Assembly (NCBI GenBank): GCA_964653095.1 | Contig: CAZZEH010000012.1 | Location: 28,733-92,732, forward strand | DNA from: JAMLHH01 sp964653095 | GTDB taxonomy: Bacteria; Bacteroidota; Bacteroidia; Chitinophagales; JADIYW01 | DNA length: 64,000 nt | Reading direction: 5' to 3' | In this document: positions 42,470 through 52,154 of the stretch, piece by piece | Layout of the letters: each line of letters starts with the position of its first letter | Position numbering within the stretch: the first letter of the stretch is position 1 | Notes under the pieces: model-generated | Told to the model about the DNA's origin: nothing | Database searches by the model: none | The model's input: the letters and a program-made list of their open reading frames with translations, nothing else | Made by a program: the position numbers and the translations under genes

Positions 42470-43993
42470 ATGAAAAAGCTTACCGGAAATACAATTCGGG
42501 CATTTATGCGCTGGCGTTCTAAAAAAGTTTTGGAGTTTGCCGGGAATGCGCGGAATGATCAGGAGCAGATATTTCGAAACTTAATTCACTCCGCCCAAAA
42601 TACCCTGATAGGAAACGAGTATGATTTTAAAAACATAGCCAATATTGCGGACTATTCGCAGGCTGTGCCTTTGATGGATTATGAAACACTTAAGCCGTAT
42701 TTTAAGCGGACTTTACGCGGGGAGCAAAATGTTTTCTGGCCGGATAAAATTAGTTTGTTTTCCAAGTCCAGCGGTACGACTTCAGAAAAAAGTAAATTTA
42801 TTCCGGTTTCACAATCCACTCTGAAAACAGCTCATTACCGGGGAGCGTTTGATGTAGCATCTCAATTTTGTTTCAACAAACCTGATACAAAGGTTTTTCA
42901 CGGTAAGACAATCATTATTAGCGGAAGCATAAAGCCTGCCTCTGAGAATCCTCCTGTTCAAATAGGGGATGTATCAGCCATATTAATTCAGCAGCAACCG
43001 ATTTTAGCTGATTTTTTAAGGGTGCCGCCCAAGAAAACAGCACTAATTGAGGATTTTGAGAAAAAAATAGCACTTGTTGTCAGGCAGAGTGTGAGGGAAA
43101 ATATAACCGGTATGGCAGGAGTTCCGACGTGGAATATTGTCATGCTGCAAAGAATACTTCGTGAAACGGGCAAGTCACATATTGGAGAGGTGTGGCCGGG
43201 CTTTGAATTGTATATACACGGCGGGGTCAATTTTCAGCCGCACAGAACTTTGTTTGAAGAACTCGTCCAATCTCAGAATATGGAGTACGTTCAGACCTAT
43301 AATGCTTCGGAAGGTTTTTTTGCTTTTCAGGACAGATTAAGAGCAGACGATATGCTGTTAGCGACTAATCACGGAATATTTTATGAGTTTATACCGGCTG
43401 AAAACCTTAATCAAAAAGAGCTTAAGGCTATTCCTCTTTCAGAAGTGAAAACAGGAGTAAATTATGCGATGGTAATCTCCACGAATTCAGGATTGTGGCG
43501 CTATCAGATTGGAGATACGATTATGTTCACATCTTTAAAACCATACAGAATAAAAGTGACCGGACGCACCAAATCTTTTATCAATGCATTCGGAGAAGAG
43601 CTAATCGTTGAAAATGCGGATTATGCAATTGAGAAGGCGTCCGAACGGACGAATGCTTTTGTCAAATATTATACTGCCGGGCCTAAGTACTTTGAGTCGG
43701 AAGGTAAAGCCTGTCATGAATGGATTATTGAATTTAGCAGAATGCCGGATGATTTTAACAACTTTGTCAGAACTCTGGATTGGTTCCTGAAAGAAGCCAA
43801 TTCCGATTACGAAGCCAAACGTTTTAAGGACCTGGCACTAACCCAACCAATGGTATATACCGCACAGGAAGGTCTTTTTTACAGGTGGTTGGAGTCTAAA
43901 AATAAGATAGGTGCGCAGATGAAGGTTCCAAAGCTGAAAAATGACAGGAGTGTGTTAGATGAATTATTTGCTCTGCAAAACAAACTTCTTTGA
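42470..43993 (+). CDS. GH3-family adenylate-forming enzyme
   Basis: 507 residues matching the bacterial branch of the GH3 auxin-responsive family. The ATP-binding loop KSSGTTSEKSKFIPVS, FHGKTIIISGS, MAGVPTWNIVMLQRIL, ELYIHGGVNFQPHRTLF, YNASEGFFAFQD and the C-terminal KVTGRTKSFINAFGEELIVENAD hinge are present. GH3 proteins join acyl acids to amino acids or amines through an acyl-adenylate; the bacterial substrate is unknown. It is monocistronic and common in Bacteroidota genomes. Confidence 0.9.
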   Translation: MKKLTGNTIRAFMRWRSKKVLEFAGNARNDQEQIFRNLIHSAQNTLIGNEYDFKNIANIADYSQAVPLMDYETLKPYFKRTLRGEQNVFWPDKISLFSKSSGTTSEKSKFIPVSQSTLKTAHYRGAFDVASQFCFNKPDTKVFHGKTIIISGSIKPASENPPVQIGDVSAILIQQQPILADFLRVPPKKTALIEDFEKKIALVVRQSVRENITGMAGVPTWNIVMLQRILRETGKSHIGEVWPGFELYIHGGVNFQPHRTLFEELVQSQNMEYVQTYNASEGFFAFQDRLRADDMLLATNHGIFYEFIPAENLNQKELKAIPLSEVKTGVNYAMVISTNSGLWRYQIGDTIMFTSLKPYRIKVTGRTKSFINAFGEELIVENADYAIEKASERTNAFVKYYTAGPKYFESEGKACHEWIIEFSRMPDDFNNFVRTLDWFLKEANSDYEAKRFKDLALTQPMVYTAQEGLFYRWLESKNKIGAQMKVPKLKNDRSVLDELFALQNKLL

Positions 43994-44016
43994 TTATTGA
44001 GATTGCATCCGCATCA

Positions 44017-44169
44017 TTATTTATCTGCTGCACAATCCATCTCTGCTTTAAAACTTCTTAAATCTGCAAAAGCATTAATAAAGAAAAGTGCAATTAATAA
44101 AAAAGTCAGAATAATCGAAAGCAGGAATGGTTTTTTATGAGCTTGAATTTTATTGTTAAAAATTGCCTT
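44017..44169 (-). pseudogene. Possible small membrane-protein remnant (no standard start codon)
   Basis: An open frame of 50 codons ends in TAA at 44019-44017 and reads AHKKPFLLSIILTFLLIALF as a membrane helix, then INAFADLRSFKAEMDCAADK. No ATG, GTG or TTG lies in frame between the upstream stop and the helix, so it starts with ATT at best. It could be a decayed gene, a non-canonical start, or chance in AT-rich DNA. Confidence 0.3.
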
Positions 44170-44291
44170 TCAATAATGCCGGAAAATATACACTGCAAAA
44201 GCTTAGTATGAATTAAATTTTGTCTAAATATCTACCTAATCACTTTTATATTCAGCTTAAAGAGTATATTTGGAAAAATTTAAAACAGACC

Positions 44292-45452
44292 ATGAAAAAA
44301 GTTTCGATTCTGATAGTTTTGCCTTTGGCACTGTCTCTAATATTCAGTTCGTGCAAAAAAGATGAAGTTCTTGTAAATCAGGAACAACCCTCCGCAATTC
44401 AGGATACTGATGCGGCATTGGTATTTCAAATGGCAAAAGCCGAAATGACCACAGAGTATGAACCCAAGACAAAAGAGAGAGGGCTTATCGACCAACTTTA
44501 CAAAATGGCACAGGATGTCGAATGGTATTACGAGGGAGTAGAAGAGGAGGCGGACTGGGAAGCCAAATACAACAGAATACGCTCCAATATGCATGACAGA
44601 GTGGATGAAGTAAAATTGATAGCGGGAGATTTATATGACGGCAATGAGGGTAAGACCATTTTAGCTATAAACTCTTATGTGCTGATGAGCTATCACGCAT
44701 TAGAGAGATATATGAGTGAATTTATGTGGACAAAGCTTGGTCTGTTTGCAGCCAATGAAGTGAGATCAGGAATAGCGCTGTCTTTTGTACTCAGGCAGAT
44801 TCTGACTATGACCAAAATTGATTTGAAAGTAGATGAATTGGGGGGAGCGGATGTGAAAGATATCTTATATCAATCCAATCAGATATTAATAGAAGGACAG
44901 ATAAATGTATTTACGGATATCGGAGCGTTGGGACTTCTGAGCCATAAGTATGGTCCTGAAACATTTGTGAATGAATCCTGGCTGACACAGGAGGCAAGAG
45001 ACGGATATACCGTACAGGTTCAGGCGGAGGAAGCTTTAAAAGCGGGTGATATAAGTTCATATCAGGATTTACAGGCAGAGGCTGCCATCTTCTTTGGCGC
45101 ACACGAGCAGATTTATACTTTGGGGCCGCTTTGGAGAACCGAAGTGATGGGTCAGTTAGCCGAATTAAATATTTGGATGCACAATCAGACAAAAGGAGAG
45201 TTAGCACTATTTGGAGATATTTTTATAGGTGTAAATAAATTCACTGAACTTTTGTACGGTTATGTGATTAAGCTGCCTCTATCCAATCACGATTTGAGAA
45301 TAGACCACGACAGAGTTGAAATTGCGCGTAAAGGCTTTCATACTCTGAATAAGCTTAGAAAGAATGCCTGGTGGGCAAAATGGGTGAAGCGTTCTGAAGA
45401 CAGATTAGGACAGCAGTGGGGTGTATATAATATCAAAGGATTCAATCCTTAA
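44292..45452 (+). CDS. Lipoprotein of unknown function, alpha-helical
   Basis: 386 residues from ATG 44292 (MKKVSILIVLPLALSLIFSSC); an upstream TTG start at 44220 would bury the signal. Lipobox IFSSC (lipidated Cys21) followed by KKDE. The mature part is strongly alpha-helical and acidic early (EEEADWEAKYNRIRSNMHD), with repeated aromatic residues; a WWAKWVKRSEDR segment near the end is distinctive. I do not recognise the family. It is probably a periplasm-facing or surface lipoprotein, convergent with the next gene (3-nt gap). Confidence 0.75.
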   Translation: MKKVSILIVLPLALSLIFSSCKKDEVLVNQEQPSAIQDTDAALVFQMAKAEMTTEYEPKTKERGLIDQLYKMAQDVEWYYEGVEEEADWEAKYNRIRSNMHDRVDEVKLIAGDLYDGNEGKTILAINSYVLMSYHALERYMSEFMWTKLGLFAANEVRSGIALSFVLRQILTMTKIDLKVDELGGADVKDILYQSNQILIEGQINVFTDIGALGLLSHKYGPETFVNESWLTQEARDGYTVQVQAEEALKAGDISSYQDLQAEAAIFFGAHEQIYTLGPLWRTEVMGQLAELNIWMHNQTKGELALFGDIFIGVNKFTELLYGYVIKLPLSNHDLRIDHDRVEIARKGFHTLNKLRKNAWWAKWVKRSEDRLGQQWGVYNIKGFNP

Positions 45453-45455
45453 AAT

Positions 45456-47051
45456 CTATTTCTCACTCTGCGATTTGACTTTCATTTGTATGAAAATTGC
45501 GTTGGAAGGTGTTTTATATGTCTTTTCCTGCGTGAGGTTGGTGAAGTAGCTTTTTGGAGACGTCTGATATGAAAAACTGAAAAGAGGAAAAAATATCATC
45601 TTTTTATCCAGTATTTTAGAAAGATTAAAAAAGGTAAGTTCTCCTTCAGGATTTATTTTTTTACATATCGGAACTAAATTCTTCACAACTACGTGGTTTT
45701 TATCTATTGTTGTGGTAAATGACTTTAAGTCTTTTTCTCTGTTGTAAAAAATATACAGCTCATTAGAATCCACATAAGCGTCAAAGCTTCCGTATTGGAA
45801 ACCCAGCCCCATTTGAGATTTAGGCACTCTGCGTACCCAGTCAATATTTCCGTAACTGTCAATGTGCGTAACAATCATATCCATGGCGTTATACGAGTTG
45901 TTAAGACCATAATTTGCATCGAAACGACTGAAAACTCCATCTGAATATTCCTGCCCCAATTGTTCTTTTAAAAACTTGGGCCTGAAGTAATTGTAATTCT
46001 CGCTAATGACATACAGACTTCCGTCAGACTGAGTGAGTACTTTCCGGAAAATAAAATCATTGCTGATAGAGAGAGAATCCGCTAATATATTACCTTCAGA
46101 ATATTTTGGACTGCTTCTGAAATAATCAATAAAATCCTGCTCAAATACAACTTGTGAACTGCTGAGAATACGATTGTTCTCTAAATCAATTTTCAGAGTG
46201 TATGTACCATTTTGCCCCTGAATACTATCGTGATTTTTAATGGTACTGATAAAATCGTACGTACATGTAACCGGATTGAAAATTGTGTGGTATGTCAGTA
46301 TTTTGGCCTCTTGCGTCAAATCAGTTTCAAATCGGTAAGTTTCCCTAATCTTATTTGTAAAGGAGTTTTTCTGAACCAAAATCTCCCTGTCTTCGCTGTT
46401 ACTTTGTATTTGTACAATCTGCCCGGAATCTGTAAGGAAATTAAATCCGTCAAAATACTTGAATTCGGAAAAGACTTCTTTCTCCTGGTGCAGGAGCTTC
46501 CCCTTTTTATCAAATACTGCTGTGAATTTGACAAATACTGCGTCTTTGCCGTTTTGATTTTTTGATGTAACTTCCTTTACTACAAATCCGAAAAAATCTT
46601 TCCCCGGACTTTCTAAAGTGATGACGTCATGTTTTCTGAGTTGTGTAGAAAAGCCTTCCTCTAAGGTTGCAAGTAGAGATTTGTTCGTTTTTCTTCCGTT
46701 CTGAGCAATCAGCTGAAAAGATAGTTTTCGGTCATTTTTCACCTTTTCTTCCCACAGCAAAATAAGATGCTCACCAGTCCAAAGGACGTGATCAACTCTG
46801 TGATGGGAATCGGTTTTTAAGGCAAGTTTTCGAACGCTTCTGAGATTTCTGTCCAAAAATTCAACCTCTTTAACCAGATAGTGAATGTTGCCTTTGGTAT
46901 AAATGATCTTGTCGTAATCTGCATAGATGAGTTGTATAGGAAAGTTGTCCTTTTTCTTGACCTGAAACTTATTTCCGGATTTTACATTGAAGTCAGAGGC
47001 AATTAATGGTATCGCTGTTAAAAGAAAATATAAAGTAAGAATTCTTGACAT
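45456..47051 (-). CDS. Exported protein of unknown function (beta-propeller-like)
   Basis: 531 residues with a signal peptide (MSRILTLYFLLTAIPLIASD). The mature part is made of beta-strand repeats with lines such as GEHLILLWEEK, TAVFDKKGKLLHQEKEV and GNIDWVRRVPKSQMG, suggesting a propeller-like fold. No sorting domain or lipobox is visible. Its final third (YGNIDWVRRVP, LYIFYNREKDL) resembles the 487-residue protein at 52.2 kb (SRLLWTQSIPRKM, VIILFNDDASKF), so the two are probably distant paralogs. Function unknown. Confidence 0.7.
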   Translation of the reverse strand: MSRILTLYFLLTAIPLIASDFNVKSGNKFQVKKKDNFPIQLIYADYDKIIYTKGNIHYLVKEVEFLDRNLRSVRKLALKTDSHHRVDHVLWTGEHLILLWEEKVKNDRKLSFQLIAQNGRKTNKSLLATLEEGFSTQLRKHDVITLESPGKDFFGFVVKEVTSKNQNGKDAVFVKFTAVFDKKGKLLHQEKEVFSEFKYFDGFNFLTDSGQIVQIQSNSEDREILVQKNSFTNKIRETYRFETDLTQEAKILTYHTIFNPVTCTYDFISTIKNHDSIQGQNGTYTLKIDLENNRILSSSQVVFEQDFIDYFRSSPKYSEGNILADSLSISNDFIFRKVLTQSDGSLYVISENYNYFRPKFLKEQLGQEYSDGVFSRFDANYGLNNSYNAMDMIVTHIDSYGNIDWVRRVPKSQMGLGFQYGSFDAYVDSNELYIFYNREKDLKSFTTTIDKNHVVVKNLVPICKKINPEGELTFFNLSKILDKKMIFFPLFSFSYQTSPKSYFTNLTQEKTYKTPSNAIFIQMKVKSQSEK

Positions 47052-47152
47052 TATGAATAAAATTTCGCTTCAAAATAAGAATATGGTTATTCAAATCATA
47101 CTTATAAACTAAACTTTTTATCCCGGAATAATATATAGCAGTCTAAATCATT

Positions 47153-47160
47153 TATATTTG
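47153..47160 (+). promoter_or_regulatory. -7 box for the two-component operon
   Basis: TATATTTG, an exact TAnnTTTG match, 51 nt before the histidine-kinase ATG. Confidence 0.5.
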
Positions 47161-47211
47161 TATAGAATGATTTTATAATGAAGAGAAATAGATTTTAATC
47201 TTTAAAAACGC

Positions 47212-48207
47212 ATGTCAGGGAAGTTATTGAGTCATCGCAGAAATTTATTTTTTTATTTTCTTTCTGCCTATTTATTGGCCATGTTTTTTTGGTGGTGGTT
47301 CATGATGATGCAGCAAAGTAAAGAGCTGTACAGAGAAAAAGAACAGGTGTTGTATTATCTCTATGAACATGGAGAAAGTGAAGAGGTGTTAAAGGAACAT
47401 GAAACACTGATTCAGGAAAGGGAGCGCAAAAAGTGGATGATTATAGGGGAGGGGACTACTTTTCTGGTTTTGATGCTTTTAGGAATGTACAGGCTAAAGA
47501 GTACTATTCAAAAAGAACTCAATCTTGCAGGAATGGAATCAAATTTCCTGCTTTCTATTACACACGAACTGAAATCACCCTTAGCAAGTGCCAGACTAAA
47601 TTTACAGACTTTAAGCTCAAGAAACCTTTCACAGGAACAGCAAAACTTACTTATTCGTAATACCGAATCCGACGTGACCCGACTCAATAATTTAGTAGAG
47701 AAAATTTTGCTTGCTTCCCGGATAGGACATCAGAATATGGGAGTGGAAAAAGAGGAGCTGAATTATTCTGAGCTTGTTGAAGAATGTGTGGAGGCTATAA
47801 TAAAGAGGAATCCGACTGCGATAGTAAATTCTGATATTGACGATCAGATTTGGGTGAATGGTGATGAAGTCATGTTAAAGTCTTTAGTATTGAATCTGTT
47901 GGAGAATGCGGTAAAATATGCTCCCAGACACACTCCGATAGAATTGGGTTTGGACAAAAAAGGTGACAAAGCTGTCTTAAGTGTGGGTGATGAAGGAGAT
48001 ATGATACCTGAACGGGAAAAAATAAAAATTTTTGACAGGTTTTACAGAATGGGCAGTGAAGAGACCCGCACATCCATCGGAGTCGGACTCGGATTATTTA
48101 TAGTGAAACAAGTTGCCCTCATGCATCATGGAAATGTCAGAATAACAGAGAAGAATCAGAAAGGAAAAACATTCAAAGTAGAAATACCCTATATTGGCGC
48201 AGTATGA
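47212..48207 (+). CDS. Sensor histidine kinase
   Basis: 331 residues. Two membrane spans (about 11-33 and 76-93) flank a short periplasmic region of about 40 residues. The dimerisation box has the phosphorylated His118 (LLSITHELKSPLASARLN); the ATP domain has an N box (LVLNLLENAVKYAP) and a G2 box (GVGLGLFIV). The G1 box reads GDEGDMIP rather than D-x-G-x-G-I-P, so its second Gly is replaced. It transfers phosphate to the response regulator encoded next; its stop overlaps that start by 4 nt. The signal sensed is unknown. Confidence 0.93.
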   Translation: MSGKLLSHRRNLFFYFLSAYLLAMFFWWWFMMMQQSKELYREKEQVLYYLYEHGESEEVLKEHETLIQERERKKWMIIGEGTTFLVLMLLGMYRLKSTIQKELNLAGMESNFLLSITHELKSPLASARLNLQTLSSRNLSQEQQNLLIRNTESDVTRLNNLVEKILLASRIGHQNMGVEKEELNYSELVEECVEAIIKRNPTAIVNSDIDDQIWVNGDEVMLKSLVLNLLENAVKYAPRHTPIELGLDKKGDKAVLSVGDEGDMIPEREKIKIFDRFYRMGSEETRTSIGVGLGLFIVKQVALMHHGNVRITEKNQKGKTFKVEIPYIGAV

Positions 48208-48911
48208 GCAAAAAAGCAAGAATACTTTTAGTTGAAGACGAAGCAAACATCCGTGAGGTAATCAAATTAAACCTCGAATTGGAAGATTATGAAGTCGTTG
48301 CGGTAGATAACGGCTCGGACGCGGTCAGACGGTCAGAAGAAGAGGCTTTTAATCTGATAATATTAGATGTAATGCTTCCGGAAATGAACGGTTTCGAAGT
48401 GTGCGAAAGTATCAGACTTCACGACGACAAGACACCAATCTTATTTTTGACGGCAAAAGACAGCAGTGAAGATAAAATCAGAGGACTTAGAAAAGGAGCA
48501 GATGATTATCTCACCAAGCCTTTCAATTTGGAAGAATTCCTGCTTCGTGCCAAAAATCTTTTAAAGAGAAGTTATCAGCTCTCTAACGAATTTAAAGAAG
48601 AACTTCAGGTATATACTTTTGGAGAAAATGAAATCAATTTTGTAAAATATACCGCCAAAGGCGTACGCGAGGATAAAATAAGCCTGACCAAAAAGGAGGT
48701 TGCCTTGCTTAAGTTGTTAATTGAAAGGAAAAACGAAGCCGTATCCAGAAACGATATCCTGAAAATTGTTTGGGGGTATGATGTATTCCCTTCTACCCGC
48801 ACTATTGATAATTTCATACTTAACTTTCGAAAACACTTTGAGAAGAACCCCAAAAATCCTCAACATTTTATTTCTATTCGAAGCGTAGGATATAAGTTTA
48901 TTGAGGGATAG
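48204..48911 (+). CDS. OmpR/PhoB-family response regulator
   Basis: 235 residues. Receiver domain (about 5-122) with acidic pair EDE (11-13), phosphoacceptor Asp55 in LIILDVMLPEMNGF and switch FLTAKDSS. The DNA-binding winged helix (about 138-233) has ISLTKKEVALLKLLIERKNE and TRTIDNFILNFRKHFE. It partners the histidine kinase (4-nt overlap). acnB follows 222 nt downstream with its own promoter, so direct control of acnB cannot be claimed. Confidence 0.95.
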   Translation: MSKKARILLVEDEANIREVIKLNLELEDYEVVAVDNGSDAVRRSEEEAFNLIILDVMLPEMNGFEVCESIRLHDDKTPILFLTAKDSSEDKIRGLRKGADDYLTKPFNLEEFLLRAKNLLKRSYQLSNEFKEELQVYTFGENEINFVKYTAKGVREDKISLTKKEVALLKLLIERKNEAVSRNDILKIVWGYDVFPSTRTIDNFILNFRKHFEKNPKNPQHFISIRSVGYKFIEG

Positions 48912-49019
48912 AAAGCCTCGTGTAAGACGTCAAGACACTTATAAGGTTAAATGCTTCAGACATGTAGTCTCATAAAATTTGTGACGTTACTTTAAATTGA
49001 AATTAAGTCATTTTATATG

Positions 49020-49051
49020 TTGTTTTTTTTGTTTTAAAAAGGGCATCTTTG
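49020..49051 (+). promoter_or_regulatory. Candidate promoter for acnB
   Basis: TTG (49020-49022), 21-nt spacer, CATCTTTG (49044-49051; one mismatch to TAnnTTTG). The leader to the ATG at 49134 would be about 80 nt. Confidence 0.4.
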
Positions 49052-49133
49052 CACCCTGAAAGAACAGATTGTTTAACATTTAATAACGTGAGGGCTTTCA
49101 AAAGCCTGTTCACAAAACCTAAAAAACAACTTT

Positions 49134-51899
49134 ATGAGCCTTTATCAAGATTATCTTAAAGAGATTGAAGAAAGAAAAAAAATGGGTCTTCACCCACAGC
49201 CGGTGGACGGTGCCGAACTGTTAAGTGAAATCATTGAGCAAATCAAAGATGTAAACAATGAGCACAGAGCAGATTCTCTGAAGTATTTTATCTACAACAC
49301 TCTGCCGGGAACGACTCCTGCAGCAGGTGTGAAAGCAGAGTTTCTGAAAGACATCATCTTGGGCAAAGCAACAGTTGAAGAAATTGATACTGAGTTTGCT
49401 TTTACATTACTGTCTCACATGAGAGGCGGACCGTCTGTGAGAGTTCTTTTGGACCTGGCTTTAGGTAACGATGCTGAAATCGCAGAACAGGCCGGTCAAA
49501 TACTAAAAACTCAGGTATTCCTGTACGATGCGGATACCAAGCGTCTGGCAGATGCCTATAATAGCGGAAACGCAATTGCAAAAGATATCGTTGAAAGCTA
49601 CGCTAAAGCTGAATTCTTCACCAAACTGCCAGAAGTGCCGGAAACAATTGATGTAGTGACTTACATCGCAGGTGAAGGTGATATTTCTACAGACCTTTTA
49701 TCTCCGGGTAATCAGGCTCACTCACGTTCTGACCGCGAATTACACGGCCTGTGCATGAGCACTCCGGAAGCTCAGCAGGAAATCAGAGACTTGCAGGCAA
49801 AATTCCCGGGTAAGAGCGTCATGATGATTGCCGAAAAAGGTACTATGGGTGTAGGTTCTTCCCGTATGTCCGGTGTGAATAACGTAGCACTATGGACCGG
49901 CAGACCTTCCAGCCCTTATATTCCTTTTGTAAACATCGCTCCTATTGTAGCAGGTACCAACGGTATCTCTCCTATTTTCCTGACTACAGTCAACGTAACA
50001 GGCGGTATCGGAATCGACCTGAAAAACTGGACCAAGAAAGTAGATGAAAACGGCAATGACGTTTTGGATGCTAACGGTGACCCGGTATTGGAAGAAGTTT
50101 ACTCTGTAGCTACAGGAATAGTACTGACTATCAATACTAAAACCAAAAAACTGTACAACGGCGATAAAGAACTGATTGATATCTCTTCTTCTCTGACTCC
50201 TCAAAAAATGGAATCTATCAGAGCAGGAGGTTCTTACGCAGTCGTATTTGGTAAGAAAATCCAAACTTTCGCAGCAGAACTGATGGGCATCACAGCTCCT
50301 CAGGTTTTTGCCAAGTCCAAAGAAATCTCTCACGAGAATCAGGGACTGACTGCTGTTGAGAAAATCTTTAACAAAAACGCTATTGGTGTGACTCCGGGCA
50401 AAGTACTGCACGCAGGCTCCGATGTACGCGTAAAAGTAAATATCGTAGGTTCTCAGGATACTACAGGACTGATGACCGCTCAGGAATTGGAAGCTATGGC
50501 TGCTACAGTTATCGCTCCAAGCATTGACGGTGCATATCAGTCAGGCTGTCACACGGCATCTGTTTGGGACAAAAAAGCTCAGGCTAACACTCCTAAACTG
50601 ATGAAGTTTATGAATGACTTCGGTCTGATTACCGGTCGTGACCCTAAAGGTGAATACCACGCACTGACTGACGTTATTCACAAGGTACTGAACGATATGA
50701 CTATCGACGACTGGGCTATCATCATCGGTGGTGACTCTCACACCAGAATGTCTAAAGGTGTTGCTTTTGGAGCTGACTCCGGTACAGTAGCGCTGGCATT
50801 GGCAACAGGTGAAGCTTCCATGCCTATCCCTGAATCCGTGAAAGTAACTTTCAAAGGTCAGATGAAAGAGCACGTGGACTTCCGTGACGTAGTACACGCT
50901 ACTCAGTCTCAGATGCTGAAGCAGTTTGGCGGTGACAACGTTTTCCAGGGAAGAATCATCGAGGTACATATCGGTACTTTGCTGGCTGACCAGGCGTTTA
51001 CATTTACGGACTGGACTGCTGAGATGAAAGCCAAAGCTTCTATCTCTATTTCTCAGGACGATACTCTTATCGAATCTTTGGAAATTGCCAAGAGCCGTAT
51101 CCAGATTATGATTGACAAGGGTATGGACAATGAGAGCCAGGTACTGCAGGGGCTGATTGACAAAGCCAACAAGCGTATCGAAGAAATCAGAACAGGTGTT
51201 AAACCTGCTTTGACTCCGGATGCGGATGCTAAGTACTACGCTGAAGTAGAAATCGATCTGGACCTGATTGACGAGCCAATGATTGCTGACCCTGATGTCA
51301 ACAACGAAGATGTATCCAAGAGATATACTCACGACACTATCAGAGACCTGACCTACTACGGCGGTTCTAAGAAAGTGGACCTTGGTTTCGTTGGCTCCTG
51401 TATGGTACACAAGGATGACCTGAAAATTATCTCCCAGATGCTGAAAAACGTTGAGAAACAGCACGGTGAAGTGAAATTCAACGCTCCTTTGGTTGTAGCT
51501 GCTCCTACTTATAATATCATTGACGAACTGAAAGCTGAAGGTGACTGGGAATACCTGCAGAAATACTCCGGCTTCGAGTTTAACGATATGTTCCCTAAGA
51601 CCTCAGCGCGTACAGAATATGAGAACATCATGTATCTGGAGCGTCCGGGCTGTAACCTGTGTATGGGTAACCAGGAAAAAGCTGCAAAAGGGGATACCGT
51701 ACTTTCCACTTCTACCCGTCTCTTCCAGGGTCGTGTCGTAGAAGATACTGAAAGAAAGAGAGGTGAAGCTCTATTAGCATCTACTCCGGTGGTGGTTCTT
51801 TCTGCTATCTTAGGCAGAATCCCAAGCATCGAAGAGTACAAAAAAGCGGTAGAGGATATCAACCTGACTAAGTTTGCTCCGGTACCTACGGATATCTAA
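49134..51899 (+). CDS. acnB: Aconitate hydratase B (bifunctional aconitase / 2-methylisocitrate dehydratase)
   Basis: 921 residues, the AcnB length and domain order with the HEAT-like N-terminal domain (about 1-160). Cluster-binding cysteines lie in VGSCMVHKDD and ERPGCNLCMGNQ; active-site segments include QSGCHTASVWDKKA, IIGGDSHTRMSKGVAFGADSG and STSTRLFQGR. It interconverts citrate and isocitrate in the TCA cycle and 2-methylisocitrate in propionate breakdown, using a [4Fe-4S] cluster. Codon use differs from its neighbours: CTG for Leu and CGT for Arg dominate, and the gene is more GC-rich, as expected for a very highly expressed gene. A strong terminator follows. Confidence 0.96.
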   Translation: MSLYQDYLKEIEERKKMGLHPQPVDGAELLSEIIEQIKDVNNEHRADSLKYFIYNTLPGTTPAAGVKAEFLKDIILGKATVEEIDTEFAFTLLSHMRGGPSVRVLLDLALGNDAEIAEQAGQILKTQVFLYDADTKRLADAYNSGNAIAKDIVESYAKAEFFTKLPEVPETIDVVTYIAGEGDISTDLLSPGNQAHSRSDRELHGLCMSTPEAQQEIRDLQAKFPGKSVMMIAEKGTMGVGSSRMSGVNNVALWTGRPSSPYIPFVNIAPIVAGTNGISPIFLTTVNVTGGIGIDLKNWTKKVDENGNDVLDANGDPVLEEVYSVATGIVLTINTKTKKLYNGDKELIDISSSLTPQKMESIRAGGSYAVVFGKKIQTFAAELMGITAPQVFAKSKEISHENQGLTAVEKIFNKNAIGVTPGKVLHAGSDVRVKVNIVGSQDTTGLMTAQELEAMAATVIAPSIDGAYQSGCHTASVWDKKAQANTPKLMKFMNDFGLITGRDPKGEYHALTDVIHKVLNDMTIDDWAIIIGGDSHTRMSKGVAFGADSGTVALALATGEASMPIPESVKVTFKGQMKEHVDFRDVVHATQSQMLKQFGGDNVFQGRIIEVHIGTLLADQAFTFTDWTAEMKAKASISISQDDTLIESLEIAKSRIQIMIDKGMDNESQVLQGLIDKANKRIEEIRTGVKPALTPDADAKYYAEVEIDLDLIDEPMIADPDVNNEDVSKRYTHDTIRDLTYYGGSKKVDLGFVGSCMVHKDDLKIISQMLKNVEKQHGEVKFNAPLVVAAPTYNIIDELKAEGDWEYLQKYSGFEFNDMFPKTSARTEYENIMYLERPGCNLCMGNQEKAAKGDTVLSTSTRLFQGRVVEDTERKRGEALLASTPVVVLSAILGRIPSIEEYKKAVEDINLTKFAPVPTDI

Positions 51900-51929
51900 C
51901 AGACAGAGTCTGACTCTTTAAAGATAGTA

Positions 51930-51959
51930 AGGCTGTTCGCTTCGGTGAACAGCCTTTTT
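51930..51959 (+). terminator. Intrinsic terminator of acnB
   Basis: Stem AGGCTGTTC (51930-51938) / GAACAGCCT (51947-51955), closed by a C(TTCG)G tetraloop and followed by T's. Confidence 0.9.
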
Positions 51960-52154
51960 CGTTTCACATACATATAGTTCCCGGCAATCTTAGGCTTGAT
52001 CGGAAAACAAATTTTTGCTTTTCCAACTCAATAAATGTCTGGCAAAAGATTAATTGAGTCCGGCATTTCAAAAGATATTTTAAAACAAAAAAGCAAGGTA
52101 TATCTATAAATAAACAGAATTTAAACTCTACCTTAGAATCCAATAATTATAACT

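Noticed and set aside
49890..51862. Long minus-strand ORFs opposite acnB
   Set aside because: They are shadows created by the strong codon bias of acnB.
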